Assembly: GCF_010015445.1 (NCBI RefSeq)
Contig: NC_053118.1
Location: 22,700,937 to 22,764,936, forward strand
Source: Perca fluviatilis
Taxonomy: Eukaryota > Chordata > Actinopteri > Perciformes > Percidae
Direction of reading: 5' to 3'
DNA: 64,000 nt
Part shown: positions 11,860-25,511 of the stretch, piece after piece
Numbering within the stretch: position 1 is the stretch's first letter
Layout of the letters: each line of letters begins with the position of its first letter
Program-made: the position numbers and the translations under genes
The notes under the pieces: model-generated
Databases searched by the model: none
What the model was told of the DNA's origin: nothing
The model's input: only the letters and a program-made list of their open reading frames with translations

Positions 11860-12631
11860 GTAGGAATTACTCATCATATGTTACTGTGTATGTTATACAA
11901 TAAGTCCCTATCTTTTTCAAACACACTTTTATTTATGCTGTCAAACATTTTGGTAAGTTTTCCCAAAAGACCTTAGCCCATGGATGCAAAATGGGACAAA
12001 GATTATCTTAATGGTTTGGTATCCCTCAAACAAAATAGTTGGTACAAACTGTCGTCCAAACACATCTAAAGGCAAATGTGTTAATACCTGTTCCAAATGG
12101 CCACAGTCACAGGTGGCCATGCTGTCAAGGAGAGGGCAGAGATGTTTGTATGTGATGTGATGAATTGTACAAGTGGAGATAATAGTGCACACTTTCGGAC
12201 ACACTTTTGGACTTTTGTCCTCTTATTTAAATCAAGTGTGCGAGCTTCAACGACGTTTGAATCATAGTGATGTAATTAAGAAACTTTTGGGAAACCAATC
12301 AGTGGCACCAATGCAGTGGGACCATATTGGGGTGATTGGTCGCAAAATGTGATGTTATTCCAGATTGGTATCCCCAAATAACATATGAATAACACGCCAA
12401 GTTCCTAAGTCATTTTGCATGTTATCACTACACATTTTTTGTTTTTCGCGTGATTTAGTCTCTACTGACTTATATTGTGACATAGTCTAAAGAGTGGCAA
12501 AGTCCGCATAGGGAGAAGGATGGGGTGGGCGAATGGATGGGTCAAACAAACAAACAGGACTATAACCCAGGAGACCGCTGTTTGTGTCCCGTGTGGAACC
12601 AAAAGTCAATGTTAATTTATTTACGTTGACT

Positions 12632-12993
12632 TAGGGCTGGGCGATATGGAGAAAATCAGATATCGCGATATTCTTGTCCTAATACTGTACCTCGATGTCG
12701 ATATTGTAGCGATATTACAGGGTTGACAATTGGTACTTTAACAAAATATCTTCACAATGAGATTTAAGATAAATGATCTTCTGTAATGTTGATATAATGA
12801 CTAAAGGTAAAAATAATAGAGCTAGAACAGTCTGGTAACACAGAAAATGATATCACTTTACTATAATGCAGCCTTTAAAACCAGGAAAAGACAACACTTA
12901 AGCCATTTACGATATTACAATTTCCAAAATCTAAGACGATATCTAGTCTCATATCACGATATCAATATAATATCGATATATTGCCCAGCCCTA
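12632..12993. mobile_element. hAT-type MITE with 8-bp target duplication
   Basis: The left terminus TAGGGCTGGGCGATAT is mirrored at the right terminus (ATATTGCCCAGCCCTA). The flanks carry an exact 8-bp duplication CGTTGACT at 12624-12631 and 12994-13001. Length is 362 bp, non-coding and rich in GATAT motifs. The 8-bp duplication and TAGGG-type ends fit a non-autonomous hAT element. It lies in the presumed zbtb7b intron. Confidence 0.88.
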
Positions 12994-13087
12994 CGTTGAC
13001 TACTTAACTTATACTTATTTTAACCCACACCATGACATTTTGCTAAACATAACCACTTAGTTTTGTTGCTTAAACATAACCATGTAG

Positions 13088-13120
13088 TTTTGTTTGTTTG
13101 TTTGTTTGTTTGTTTGTAGT
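13088..13120. repeat. (GTTT)n microsatellite
   Basis: Eight or so GTTT tetranucleotides in the zbtb7b intron. Confidence 0.9.
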
Positions 13121-13480
13121 CACAACGTTGACTACCAACTGACGAGTTGGGAAAGAGAATGGGGCATTAAATAACTTACGAAAAGCTTAAAATGCGTAGA
13201 CATAACACATGAAATGTCCTTAAAAGTGACATGCTATTTTTACACCTTCCTATGGATCACATTGGTTATTCTACTGGACTTTCTCCAAAAATACTTTTTT
13301 GTTATCAAATACATATCTCATCTTAAATGTATACGTTACATTTATGATTGTTAGCGCCTCCTGCAGGCACAAAAATAAATCAGAAATCACTGTAAACGCT
13401 GAATCTCATAACTTTTTGCACATTTGTGAAGTTGTTTCACCTTGTTGTTGCTATGCATAAAAAATTGTAGACAGTTAAAT

Positions 13481-14103
13481 AAATGGACAATGTGACACCG
13501 TAGATTTCCACGGAGACCAGTGAAGTATATTAGAAGCACTTTTCCGGTGATGGCTGAGCGTTACTGCGCAGCCTCCAACTGAGCTTGAAGACGTAAATTT
13601 GACGTGAGTAACATGTCTGAAAGTTGGAAGTCTTCTGGTAGCTGAGCCAAGAGAAATCTCAATCATTCCCAATCTTGCAGAGACAGAGAGTGTAGGTATA
13701 TGTAAGGAGATAACATGGGCACAGGCTAATTATTGCTAACTAAAATGCTAATTAACATTAGTAATTAAACTTAGACAGCTCATGTAAGTCGAAACTGCCT
13801 GCGAGCTTCTCCTGTACTGTACCGTAATTCCTCTACTATGTGACAGTAAGTCGCAAAAGCGTCTGCTACGGAGCCATAACGTGAGGTACAAGGTAATGGA
13901 GCCTTTTATACATTGTTGTGTTTCTTTAGAAATAAACAATGGACAAATAGAGTCTTTAAACGCTTCAGATGTAAAGTTATTCGCTGTCAAAGTGGCGCCA
14001 AAATGAATGGCAGTCAATGGGATGCTAACGGCGGGTGATGACTTGTTAGCAAAAAAATGGCTCCATAGAAGGTACGCTTTGTGGAGGCTGGCTTACCCCC
14101 TTG
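13481..14103 (+). repeat. dispersed repeat family A, copy 1
   Basis: This shares near-continuous sequence, same orientation, with 59564-60085. Shared landmarks in order are GGACAATGTGACACCG, GAGCGTTACTGCGCAGCC, CAAGAGAAATCTCAATCATT, AAATAAACAATGGACAAATA and GGCTTACCCCCTTG. This copy holds an extra block of roughly 90-100 bases near 13680-13780. No open reading frame or terminal repeats were recognised. It is probably a fish transposon family, class unknown to me. Confidence 0.8.
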
Positions 14104-14955
14104 TTAAAAATGCAATCAACCATGTGATCAACCATGTAATAAGAAGAAACTTTATTTATTCAGAAACTTTATTTATAACATACAATAGTACAGAACAACA
14201 ATTCAGTCCCTGCATTTAACCTATCCTAAGCATGAGGAGGAGTAATGTGAACATGAATATAATTTTACTGATGTCATTGAGTTTTAGATGTCATTGGGGT
14301 TTTCAACCAAATCAAACAAACCCAGTCAACATTTATATTATATAAAGAGCATTTTTAACCACACTAAATGCACAGTTTTAGTGTTATAATATACTTTAGT
14401 GATGTAATAAAACATTAAAGATTGTAATTTCTAAATTATTGATGATAAGTGGATGGAGATCATTTGATTGTATTTGTCTGAGCAACACAAAGAAGAGACG
14501 TATACGAATGATACGAATCATCCAGAACGGCTAAATCCATATCTGTTTTATTCAGCCTGTCACACCGCAGTTTACACCACAAACACATTGTTGTGGGGGT
14601 CAACAACATTAAACATTGTTTTTTTATAGGATGGCTAGAGAGAAGGGGTTTCATAAAACATCATTGTCCTTGGAATAAATGTGAGCTGAATAAAGTGGTC
14701 AGGCAGTTGAATATTTTATAGGCAACCTAGAAGTTAACTCCTCTGTAGTTTGCCTGCTGCTTGCGCTCTATAACAGCAATTGGCTTTTAAAGAAAGTTCG
14801 GGAATGAAGCCAAAAATACACTCTTGTCTCTTGACTCTAGTTTTGGGTATGTGATATAATCGCAACAAAGCAACACTGCTTTTGAGAAGCTTTAGAGTCG
14901 TGTGTATTGATGTTAGTAAGAGTAATACCAGGACACATTTCTCCTATCTATTTAT

Positions 14956-14958
<3 letters not shown>

Positions 14959-15039
<81 letters not shown>
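14959..15039. repeat. (TA)n microsatellite
   Basis: About 80 bp of alternating TA in the presumed zbtb7b intron. Confidence 0.97.
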
Positions 15040-15040
<1 letters not shown>

Positions 15041-16034
15041 CAATACCAATGCCAACAACATTAACAGCTTCTTTAGCATAAGGGTAATGTTATGCTAGCT
15101 AATTTAAAAACATGCAATTAAAATGCACCTGGGAAAAAAATGAATTTGGATATTATTAAATTAAATCATTTCTTTTTTGATCAGCCTAAATCTCAATTTC
15201 TGATTCCTGTAACTAATAATGTACTTTATAAGAGAACATACAAATTATTGATAGCAAATGTAATGGTTTGTTTTACCTCATAAATAATTAATAAAGCATA
15301 TTACATGCACAGACTTTTTTTTTTTTATGTCATTCAAATTCTAGTTAATGTCCAACAGAGGAAACCTATGGCTCAAAACATTATTTTACTTCCAGGGTTC
15401 AGCACTTAAAGCTGGACCTCATACAACATTAGACCAAGCAAGGAATACATCTTTTTGATATTCCTTTCTTCAAATGATCATAAACGTACTGAGAAGACCA
15501 TAAAATGAGAATCTTTCACAAAATGCTCCAAAGAATATCTTGTCTTTAATGTGAATGTGTATATATTCTTTACTGTGTAGAAGTTGAAGATTTCATTGTA
15601 GCATAAAGAGCATCTCCAACCATACGTAATGCATTGTTTTTAGTGTTTTAACGCACTGATTTCAGCTATAAAACAACTACAAACCAGCCTTTGTCCTGAT
15701 TACTGCCAATCATCGTTAGAGTCAACATGGAAATGTCTCTCCTGCTAAACCCTATATTAAAATACTTTAATACAAATGTAGAGCAGATGAATAAGTGGTG
15801 TACAATCCTCTGTTTGATTGACATTTCGTGTAAAAAATTATTATATGTTAAGTATAGTCATCGACACTTGTATTTCATTTGAGTCGGGTTAGAATTTTTG
15901 TGTGTGTGTGATGGGCAAGTTGGTGTGACAAATCATGTGACTCTGGCTTTGCTGGAGTATGACTGGTGACAACCATGTGTCCGTGAACTGGAGGGTAGGG
16001 GGAAGTGACATTGAGTGGTCTGTCAGGCGAGGAA

Positions 16035-16084
16035 CACACACACACACACACACACAAACGCACACTTCCAACACATGCATACAG

Positions 16085-16141
<57 letters not shown>
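16035..16141. repeat. compound CA/TA microsatellite
   Basis: Two CA runs (16035-16056 and 16085-16111) followed by a TA run (16112-16141), separated by short unique sequence. Confidence 0.95.
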
Positions 16142-16144
<3 letters not shown>

Positions 16145-17859
16145 ATGCATGCACACGGTTCCAGGAAATGCGTTAATTAGGGCATGTGAGCCCATATAAA
16201 TTCCCCCATTTCAGACATGGGTCTTTCAGTTTCATACAAACCGACTGAGTGGGAGGAAGGTGGGGAGAGATAGACAGAACGGGGGAGGGAGAATGGGAGT
16301 TGAAAAAAGTAAAAGTTTTTAACTTTGCCCCTAATATTTGAAGGTGTCTCACCTTTTTTCTCAGGCTTTTTGTCTATGTTGCAACAACCTTTATTCCGAG
16401 AAAATCTCTCTATTCCCTACTCTTACTTTGTTCACGCAACAAACAAGGAGAAATTGCACCTCTGCAGTCAGACTGGTGTGTCATCCAATGCAGGAAGTGG
16501 GGCTACGCTACTCAAGAAAAATATATTTTGGTCGATGGTTTATTTTCAGTCATGGTAATTATTCAATGCTGTAACTTATTAGTTTTATGATTGGAAGTCC
16601 CCTTTATTTAAACATGTGCATAAACCATGACCATGTGCCTTTGACCTCTGCACAAACACCGCGTTTTCACCATATATGGCAGTTGTTTCCCCACATTGAG
16701 GCAGTAATGGCACAGGGGTGACTACATGGTGTCCGTAATCCATTCTGCTGCTACTACAGTTGAGTCTTGCCCCCACTCGATCTGTGTCAATAGAGGAAGT
16801 TATGTATCTGCCATTTCCTCTTTTCAGTCATGAGTTTCTGTAGCATTTGACAGCCCTCCTTCGCTCTCGACCACCAGCCTCGCATCCCACGCCACCCAGC
16901 GTTAACCAATTGGCAGGTGGCCATGACTCTTCTTCTTCTTGTAAAGAGTCAGAGAAGAGAGAGAGAGAAAACAGGCCGAAAAAAAGCTACAGGCTGAAGG
17001 AGTGATCATGATTCAGCTCTTCGAGTAACAGTGCAATTGTTTCTGTACACATTGAGCGGGCGGTTATCATAAATAGGTACAGTGAGACAACACTTCAAGG
17101 AAAGTGAGAATAAACACCCAAACATGAGCAGGCAGGGGGAGTCGTTGCTGTTGAAACTGACCCCTTTCATGTGTAATGTTCAAAGGGGAAATCCAGCAGC
17201 AAATGGAGGCTTTTATTCCAAAAAGGCTGCATACCATCCCTTTTTTGAAAAAAAAAAAGTAACTTCTGTAATTATTTAAAAAACAAACCTCACTATTGTT
17301 GCAGAAAGGACATATGACACAGCAGATTTATAGACCAAACTTATGTAATCAAATAGTATTTCTTTTATCACTTTTTCCTTCTATCCTCCCCTCAAGAAAT
17401 GCTCGTCAAACATCCTTCATTCAGACTGACAGAGAAAATCACGATTTCACTATGAGACGTCCATCAGGAAGAGAAGTTATGCGTTATCTGTTGTCGTTTT
17501 TGCACTTACGCAGCTCTCTGGTTCCTGACACCACAGTAGTCGGTCCAAGTTATTCTGAAGGTCAGATATAATTCATGGATTGTAATTCCAGTAAAAGAGT
17601 AGTTCACTACCATGCCATTAAACTTGAAAGGTGACACATCTTTCACTCATGTCTAATTGTTTGTTTGTTTTTTACTTCTCTCTGCTTCTAAAGATCAGAA
17701 AAGCTTTTTATTGAATCTCTGTCAGAGCTGTTTTTGCTCTTTTTCTCTCTCATTTTGTCTTCCATTTATCTCTTCATCGGTTCTAGTGGCCGACCATCTT
17801 TACTGAGCACAGGAAGAGGAAACTGATCAGATCAGTTAGTTTTGCGACATTTCTCTCTG

Positions 17860-17861
<2 letters not shown>

Positions 17862-17902
<41 letters not shown>
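17862..17902. repeat. (GT)n microsatellite
   Basis: About 40 bp of GT dinucleotides in the presumed zbtb7b intron. Confidence 0.95.
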
Positions 17903-17905
<3 letters not shown>

Positions 17906-18319
17906 AGTGCTTTTGCAATATCTTTCTCTGAAGCGGGACGTCATTTGTGTAGGAGAGCAGCAGCAGTTGTTGAGACCCTCCCAGTGATGTGGCAACTTAA
18001 GACACAGCACATGCACAGAAACAATTTTATGTTTTTCTAAATGTGTTCTTATTAACAGATATGTGTAAACTAAAAAGCTCAGTTCAAAAACTGATTCTTT
18101 TTTCTGCAGCCACCATTCATCTTTCTTTGGTTGAAGACATTTCATTCATATTGAATACATTTCTTTTGCAATTATTTTTTTCATTCTTTGCATGAAGATA
18201 TTCACAGGCAGAGTAGTTATTTGAATACACGCTGAGAAACTGTATACATCATACTGTAAATGCCCATCTTTTGTTTTACCCCATCCCACCACCTCATCTC
18301 CAAAACAATCCCCATTTTC

Positions 18320-18553
18320 TAGTCTTGACGACTACTCAAAGCGCTTTTACATAGTAAAAGGAACCATTCATACACTGTGGCTGAGGCTGCCATACAAAGT
18401 GCCACCTGCTCATCAGATAAACATTCACACACATTTACTCACCGATGGCGCAGCATCGGGAGCAATTTGGGGTTCACTGTCTTGCCCAAGGACACTTCAA
18501 CATGGGACTGCAGGGCCAGGGATCGAACCGCTCTACCACCTGAGCCACAGCCG
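18320..18553 (-). mobile_element. tRNA-derived SINE, minus strand
   Basis: Read on the minus strand it begins with a tRNA-like head: TGGCTCAGGTGGTAGAGCGG (A box) followed by GGTTCGATCCC (a good B box), with the anticodon arm apparently shortened. The tail CAAGACAGTGAACCCCAAAT and AGCGCTTTGAGTAGTCG is a familiar fish SINE/L2-like end. The two boxes are an internal RNA polymerase III promoter. Insertion duplications were not resolved. Confidence 0.7.
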
Positions 18554-18999
18554 CTCTTAATAAGAAGAAATAACCTACTGAGAGTCGTATCTTCCTAACA
18601 TCTCCAGACTTACCCACACAGACACATGAGTGCACCCACAGTAATCTACACTTACATACACGTACATACATTTAGAGATTTTTGTGTGTCTGTAGGGCAA
18701 CAAAACCTTTAAAAAAAAAAAAATGCTGCTTTTGAGTTTAGAGTTGTAGATTCAGTTCCACGGTCATTTTTGCATCAGCAATTTATGTGTATTTATGTGT
18801 TAGATTGTTTTGTTGCATGTTTTATTGAGTGGATAAAATTAGAGTGCGGCCTCAAAAGCAGTTTAAAAAATGTTATTTTAAGCGTTAGAAAGGGATTTAT
18901 AGTAATTATAGCGCTATTGAATTAGATTACATTATATTGTTGGTTGTTCTTGGTATGTTGTCAAACTGTAAATTCACAGATGCTTACATTTCAATACAC

Positions 19000-19124
<125 letters not shown>

Positions 19125-19329
19125 CAGTACATACATACACACACAGGCTTGGAAAAAACTGAGGCTACTTAATAAATGTTCTTCACAGTTTATGGGTATA
19201 TATTATTTTATGAATTACTTATTACATTTTATTTCAATTTCAAACAAACCATCCAGCAAAAACATTTTAGAAAATGACAAACAATAATCAAAATATGAAA
19301 TGTCACAGAAACCTAAATCCTAACATTAC

Positions 19330-19860
19330 TTCCCTAAACAATCACAAACAGTGTATGAACTGCATGCACGTAATGCATGCATGCAAGCATGCAAGTATGC
19401 ATGCACGTATGCATGCACACACATATGCACATACATGTATATACACACACATGTACATACACATGCATACAATGCACACATACACACACATACACACATA
19501 CACACACACACACACATACACACACACAACATACATATCATACATGCATACATACATACACATACATACATACACATACGCACATACACACATACACACA
19601 CATGCACACACACACACAAATGCACACACATAACACACACACACATGCACATACACACACACCACATACGAAACATACACATGCATACAAAACAAAACAA
19701 AAAACAAAACACACATACATACATGCATACATATGCACATACATACACAGCACACACAGACACAGACACACACATACACACATACACATACACACACATG
19801 CATGACACACACACACATACATCACACAGAGACACATAGATGTACACATATAAGAGACAG
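19330..19860. repeat. ACAC/ACAT-rich low-complexity tract, ~530 bp
   Basis: A long, degenerate array of CACA, CATA, GCATGC and ACATAC units. All three frames on both strands stay open for 60-280 codons only because of this composition (Thr-His or Cys-Val strings). It grades into purine-rich sequence (ACAGAGACAGA, then GGAATGGAAGG) up to about 20470. Confidence 0.9.
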
Positions 19861-20199
19861 AGAACAGAACATATGTAACAAGTGTGATATATGAAGACAG
19901 AACACATCACACAGACAGAGGAGAGACACACAGAAGAAGACAGACAAACGTAAGACATAGACATGGAACATACACAAAAGAAAACACACAGAGACCACAC
20001 ACAGACAGAATAAAACAAACAATGGATGGAGACAGGAAAGGAAGCCATACTTGACACAGAGCACACGCAGGGAGGAGAGAAAAAAAGATAATATGGAGAT
20101 GAACAGAAGGAGAAAAATGGAATAAATAAAGGAATAAGAGGGAACGAGAATGGAAAGGAAAGGAGAGGACATGACACTTGAGCAAGCCTTTATATATAT

Positions 20200-20233
20200 A
20201 TAAAAAATATAAAAAAAAAAAAAAAAAAAAAAA
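20200..20233. repeat. A-rich/poly-A tract
   Basis: TATATATAAAAAATATAAAA followed by an uninterrupted A run, at the edge of the purine-rich tract. Confidence 0.9.
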
Positions 20234-20479
20234 GTGGAACGCAGTGGAACAGTGGAAATGAAAGACACAGAAAGATTTGAAGGAGGAATGGACATATGTG
20301 AGAGATGTAGAGAATAGGAGGGAGAAACAGGAGTGATTAGAAGGAGCATGGAAACACTTAGTGAAAAGGAAAGAGAATAGTAGATAGGAATGGAGGGAAA
20401 CTCGGAAGGAATGAAAGAGGAGAATGGAAGGAAGTAAGGAAAGTTTAAATGGAGAATGGAAAGAAAGAAGGTTTCCTAC

Positions 20480-23400
20480 TCCTGCTGTCTCCTAATTTCA
20501 CAGTGACAAACATGACAGACATTTTACACATTACACTCATTTCAGAAAAAATAAGCACTAAATTCTTTTGTTTTCATTTTTAGAGGGAAATAACTTTACT
20601 GAATCATCAGTTTCAGAGTGGTCACATAAAGTTCTTTTGATTCTTCAGAATCAAAAGCTGTAAGGAAGAAGTACCTTTTACATTGTTTAAGAATGACAAA
20701 GAAGTGGGCAGAAAAATCTATTATGGTCCCACTCTGCATTTTTAAAAACTTCAAACATGGAGCCTAGTGAGCAAAATTGCCAGGAAACATTCTTAACTTT
20801 AGTTGCAATGAATTGCAAAAACAATAAATGAGAGTCTGATGGTACAGTATGTCGTGTTTGACAGGGTAATATATCACTATAATCTATAGGGATTTGCAGC
20901 ATAAATTCTGTATTTTCCTGGTCTTTAAAGGCTAAATTACAACAAAATATAATTATTCTCTGCTGTAATTTAACTGAGTAAAATAAGAAAATATCTTCTA
21001 AAAAGCCTTAATATTCATCCCCAAAATATTCTTAATTACTAATACAAAAAAATACAAATTTCATACTGTGATATTTGATGAAAAAAGCTCATTTATGTAA
21101 AAAGACTTTAGATTTTATTTAAATAAACTTCAGGTGAGAAGTTGGTGAATATTACGGGACAGACTGTATATATGTGCACCCAAATTTCTCGTCCCATGTG
21201 TTGATAAGCTGATAATCCTCCTGTAGATTCACATTGGTGTTCAGGTCTGGCATGCAAACTGGCTGCTGTTGTAGCTCGCAGTGGAGAGTTTGTGGTGTGT
21301 GAGGGCGAGGGGATAAGGGCCTCTGCTCTGCCAGCCAAATGAATAATGTAATGTGTTCTTGGAACTAAGACCACAATGTGCGCATGCGTTCATGCACACA
21401 CAGACCATATAATGCCCCAGTTACAGTAAGGAGGGCTCTGTTGCAGGGTCTTTCTTTAATAAAAGACAGAACTTCTCAGTAGTCTACTGGACTTCTCCTT
21501 TTTTAAATTCCTCTTTATGTCCTGTCATGGCAGGGTGCAATCATTCGAATTATCATGATGGCGTCTCAAGTCTTGTCTTTGACAAATTCAAATGCAGATT
21601 CAAATTTTACCCGGTTGCATCTGTTTTTATATCTCCTGGTAGGATGCAAATGTTCAGTCCGGAGGGAACTGTTGGGACGCAGAGCGGGTGGAGCTTGTGT
21701 TTTAGGTCCTGGTAAAGACGACCTTCAATTTTAGAAGACCTGGATGTGTCAGCTTGTGTAGTTTTGGGGTATATTTGTTACTTAAACGTGAAGGTTTTGC
21801 ACTTCGATAGTCCTGTAAGAGTGCTCCACTGGGCTGAGTGCAGCTTTGGTTTGGCAGACGTGTGTACTCACATCTCTTCTCATCCCCCCCCTGTTTCCTC
21901 CTCCCCTACTCTTCCTCAGAGAAGGTATCCCAGCACCACACTACCCCAAATAAGTGAGGTGTAAAGAGGGTGAAAACTTTCTTAACCCTTAAAATCACAT
22001 CTGTCTCTGAGAAGAAAAGTGGTGAGAGGAAGACGAGTGTGTGGAGGAGAAACGGTATGAGCTTTTACTTTCCATGTGTTTGTTCGCTTTGTTGTTTTTC
22101 TGGCACAGTGGTAGTTTTGTTATGTTGTGGTTATGAATAATGTCTCAAGGAGTGGTTTTATCTGAATGATTTGCTGAATAGAATGGACAACTGCTCCTTA
22201 TTTGTGAGCATGTTACTGTAATAAGTACATTTGTTTTATGTATTTGAGCTGCTACAATGTTTAGAAATGTATCTCCATACAGGCAACATAACATTTGGGA
22301 CATAAAAACACAAAATATTGTTGCTAAAAAAAACGTCTGCTTTTGAAAATTTCACTCTTACACCTTTCACATTAAATTTTAATTCATGACTTTGTTAAAG
22401 TCGAAGAATTATCCATATTCTCGGCTATTTAAGTACTGCGAGTAGTGAGAAAGTCATCACAACACATGCAACCAACCATAAATGCTCACATTTACCAACA
22501 TACACACACACGTTACAAACACACACATGTACAGGCACTTTGGAAAACATCTGACATCAGAATTCATAAAATTTCTCCTCCCTCTCAGCCGCAGTTTTCT
22601 GTGAATAGTATAAAGTCATATTTTCCCCCTTAGCGCTGGAGCCTGATATAATTGAGGTGGACTGGCAAAACTTACGGCCTTTAACGGAAAATAAGACCCA
22701 TAAAAATAACATAACAGTTCTAGTTCCAGTCATCACACACTGTGAGCGTGTACAGAGGGATTTCATGATATAGAAGATGGATACTGTAACCTGCTTTTTT
22801 ACTGAAGAATACATCTTTGTGTGCAGGTTTGGTCAATCCTGGTGCTGTAATTTTCCTGGCCTCCACACAAATTTGTGTCAAAGTTTTTTGGGAGTTACAC
22901 CAAGTCGTTGCAGTGGACAGTAATGGTGGATTTAAGTTTCCATTTCCTTCTTCAGTAAAAACGAATCCTCGGTGGATTCTTTTCGAAACATGTTTCATTG
23001 ATTTTTACAGTTGCAGCTTTAGGTTCACAACACTTGGCCTGACAGTTAGATAAAGACCATATGATTAAACATCTCTAGGTGTTATCATTATTTTTTAATA
23101 AGGTAACAAATGAATCCTTGTTGTTAAGAGAGAGGAAGCGTGTGCACATAATGAAAGCAAGGGATGAGGAAACCGTAGAGTTGCAGAGGAGGTGAATTCC
23201 TCTACCGTCGACAAAAGAGTGGGAGGTGAGAACAAAAACCAAAAAAAGAGAAAAGTGCCAATTGTTGGAAGGATGATATCTTAACTCTAGCGTTAAATGC
23301 ATTAAAAAATGGAAAAAATGGCAGATTTTCGAGAGATAAAATGTTTTTTTTGTGGTGACTTCAAATGACACACCTTAGGGCACACAGTGATATCAGTTAT

Positions 23401-24290
23401 TTGACTTTAAGGTACTGATCCCTAATTAACATGAACAAACTTACAATGATGTAATTATGTTTCATAATCGTAGTTGAAAGTGGTCTTGTGAACTAACATT
23501 ATTTTGTTTGCAAGACAAAATGTGTTTGTGGTATCTGCCTGTGGGCTGCTTTTAACATTAGTAACAATGTGTTGCAAGATTAGGCAGCTTATGCAGACAT
23601 GTCCTTGGTTAGCAACATAAAACAGAAACAAGGTGACAAGGAAGGAGAAGAGAGGATCTACAGTGTGTAGTTTGTGTGTGTGGTTGTGCATGTCATGATG
23701 TGTCAGTATTAAGTGACTCACAGACAGACAGAAAACTGATGGGAATCATTGCAACTTCTCTGCAATTTTCCGAACACGCCTGTGTTCTAAAGAATATGGA
23801 ATATGCCTAAAATAACTAGCTCGAACCACCAACCACCCATGGTGCTTTTTCTTTTTTTTCTCCTCTGTGCCGGAAATTTAACCTGCGTTGTTGTGTGCTC
23901 CTCCTGAAACCCCTTTGTGTCTCACTTGTCTGCATTGCTTTGTTTAAGATTTCTGGGTTTCGCGTTTTAGCGACTTTTTTGCTTATTGAGGGCATTTCAG
24001 AAATTGGGCAAAACGTGACATATTGTGTATTTATGCGCATGATAATTGTCAGCAACAATCCTGTTTTCCTGTGGATTGGATTAAACAATGATTAACTTTT
24101 GATTGTGATCCTTAAATGTGACATTCAGGTTGGTTATTGTGTCTACTTACAATGAGACAAACTGTACGCATACAAGGTCAAGGGATGCATTTACACTTTG
24201 TCCTACAGAGGCTTAGGTGGTGAGTTTCTAATGGAATTTTTTTTTCCCACCCTCGATGCTTTTTCCAGCATCTTATTATACATCTGTGTA
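20480..24290. other. presumed zbtb7b intron: no gene seen
   Basis: AT-rich unique-looking sequence with stops in all frames. The ORFs here (62-98 codons) have no recognisable family features and lack paired splice sites that I could justify. Confidence 0.45.
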
Positions 24291-24296
24291 TTATGT

Positions 24297-24515
24297 AGGA
24301 CTGCAGCTAACGATTCATCTAAAGATTTATCCATAAAATGTCAGAAAATATTGAAAAATGTCCCATCGCAACTTTCTATCTACTATCCCAAAACCCAAAG
24401 ATGTTCAGTTTACAATCATATAAGACAGAGAAAAGCAGACACTCCTAACATTTGAGAAGCTGGAACCAGAGGATTTTTGGCTTAAATGATTGATCCATTA
24501 TCAAAATAGTTTCTT
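24297..24515 (+). repeat. dispersed repeat family B, copy 1
   Basis: This contains GGACTGCAGCTAACGATTCA, AACCCAAAGATGTTCAGTTT, ACATTTGAGAAGCTGGAACC and TTATCAAAATAGTTTC. It is a common teleost repeat that I recognise. A diverged and interrupted relative occurs at 50400-51125. Confidence 0.6.
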
Positions 24516-25442
24516 TAGTATGGTGTAAATGTACAAAAAACAATTGTGCGTGCAAGAGTCAAAGCAAGCACATGCCCCTAACTTCCTCACTCTTCGTATC
24601 AGCGGCTGCCACAACACATGGCGTCCTTGTTGCCTCAAGTTGTAGAGATAACTCTTATGAAAATGCTTTGGCAAAAATAACAGTAAATATCTGTTGTAGA
24701 GGCCATGGTGTTATCTTATAAAGAGCACTCTGAGGAGTTTAAGGTTTCAAAGAAAGAGCTTACTGCACCAGTTTGTCTCTGCGGTACGATGCAATATGGT
24801 TTAACTCATATTGCACCTACCTGAATGTTTGTTCCTGGGTGTAATATGACTCATAATGTCAATATGATTTTGGTTCTTACATGATTGTTTAACTTTGACA
24901 TTCTGTGAGTTGACTAAAAAAAACATATTGGTATTTCTGAGGTGTTTTGGTTGCATGTGCCGGTTTCCTTCCTGTCAAACCAGTTCAACTAATGTGTGTG
25001 GTCTGAAGCCTGAAGGTTATTTATTCTAGATCATCTGCAGTCCTGCCATGACCTTAGCTACGCTACTCCCCATCTACCTGTTGGCCTCTTTCTGAACAGG
25101 GAGAGGTCGACGAGGAGATGGTGTTTATCGGAAAGTGTTCGGAAAATGGGCCGTTGGGTTTTGGAGAGAGGGGGCGCGTAGGCGACCTGGAGGGGGGGGG
25201 AGGGTTATCTCGAATCTGCCTTCGTCAGCGTGCACCCTTTTTTGATACAACAGGAAGGAGAGTAAGTGACAGAATGTGCAAAAGAGGTAGACATCCCCAA
25301 GGATGAACGCTTAACCCCGACTTCTGACAAAGAGATCAGACCTTTTTAAGTTACACGTCTAAGGGTTGAAGGCAATAGGAAAGGAAAAAAAAAGTCTCTT
25401 TTCAAAGACGGCGAAGGGAGAAGAGTTGTAAAGAGCAAAAAG

Positions 25443-25511
25443 ATGGATGCCATGAGACAAACGCTACCTCGTCTCAAGCTGACTGTGCCCATGCCCATGA
25501 AGACTGGGAAG
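25443..25511 (+). CDS. zbtb7b: second candidate alternative first coding exon of zbtb7b
   Basis: An ATG in good context (AAAAAGATGG) opens 23 codons (MDAMRQTLPRLKLTVPMPMK-TGK) ending exactly at the donor GGGAAG|GTAGGA in phase 0, again compatible with the GTG GCA ATG start of the exon at 27177. It lies 1.7 kb upstream of that exon, downstream of a GC-richer segment (25080-25300). It could be the first exon of the proximal promoter. Without transcript data it remains a candidate, and the sequence has no known motif. Confidence 0.3.

Noticed and set aside
19326..20177. 283-codon minus-strand ORF with Cys-Val-rich protein
   Set aside because: Open only because of the ACAC/ACAT low-complexity tract; composition is dictated by the repeat.
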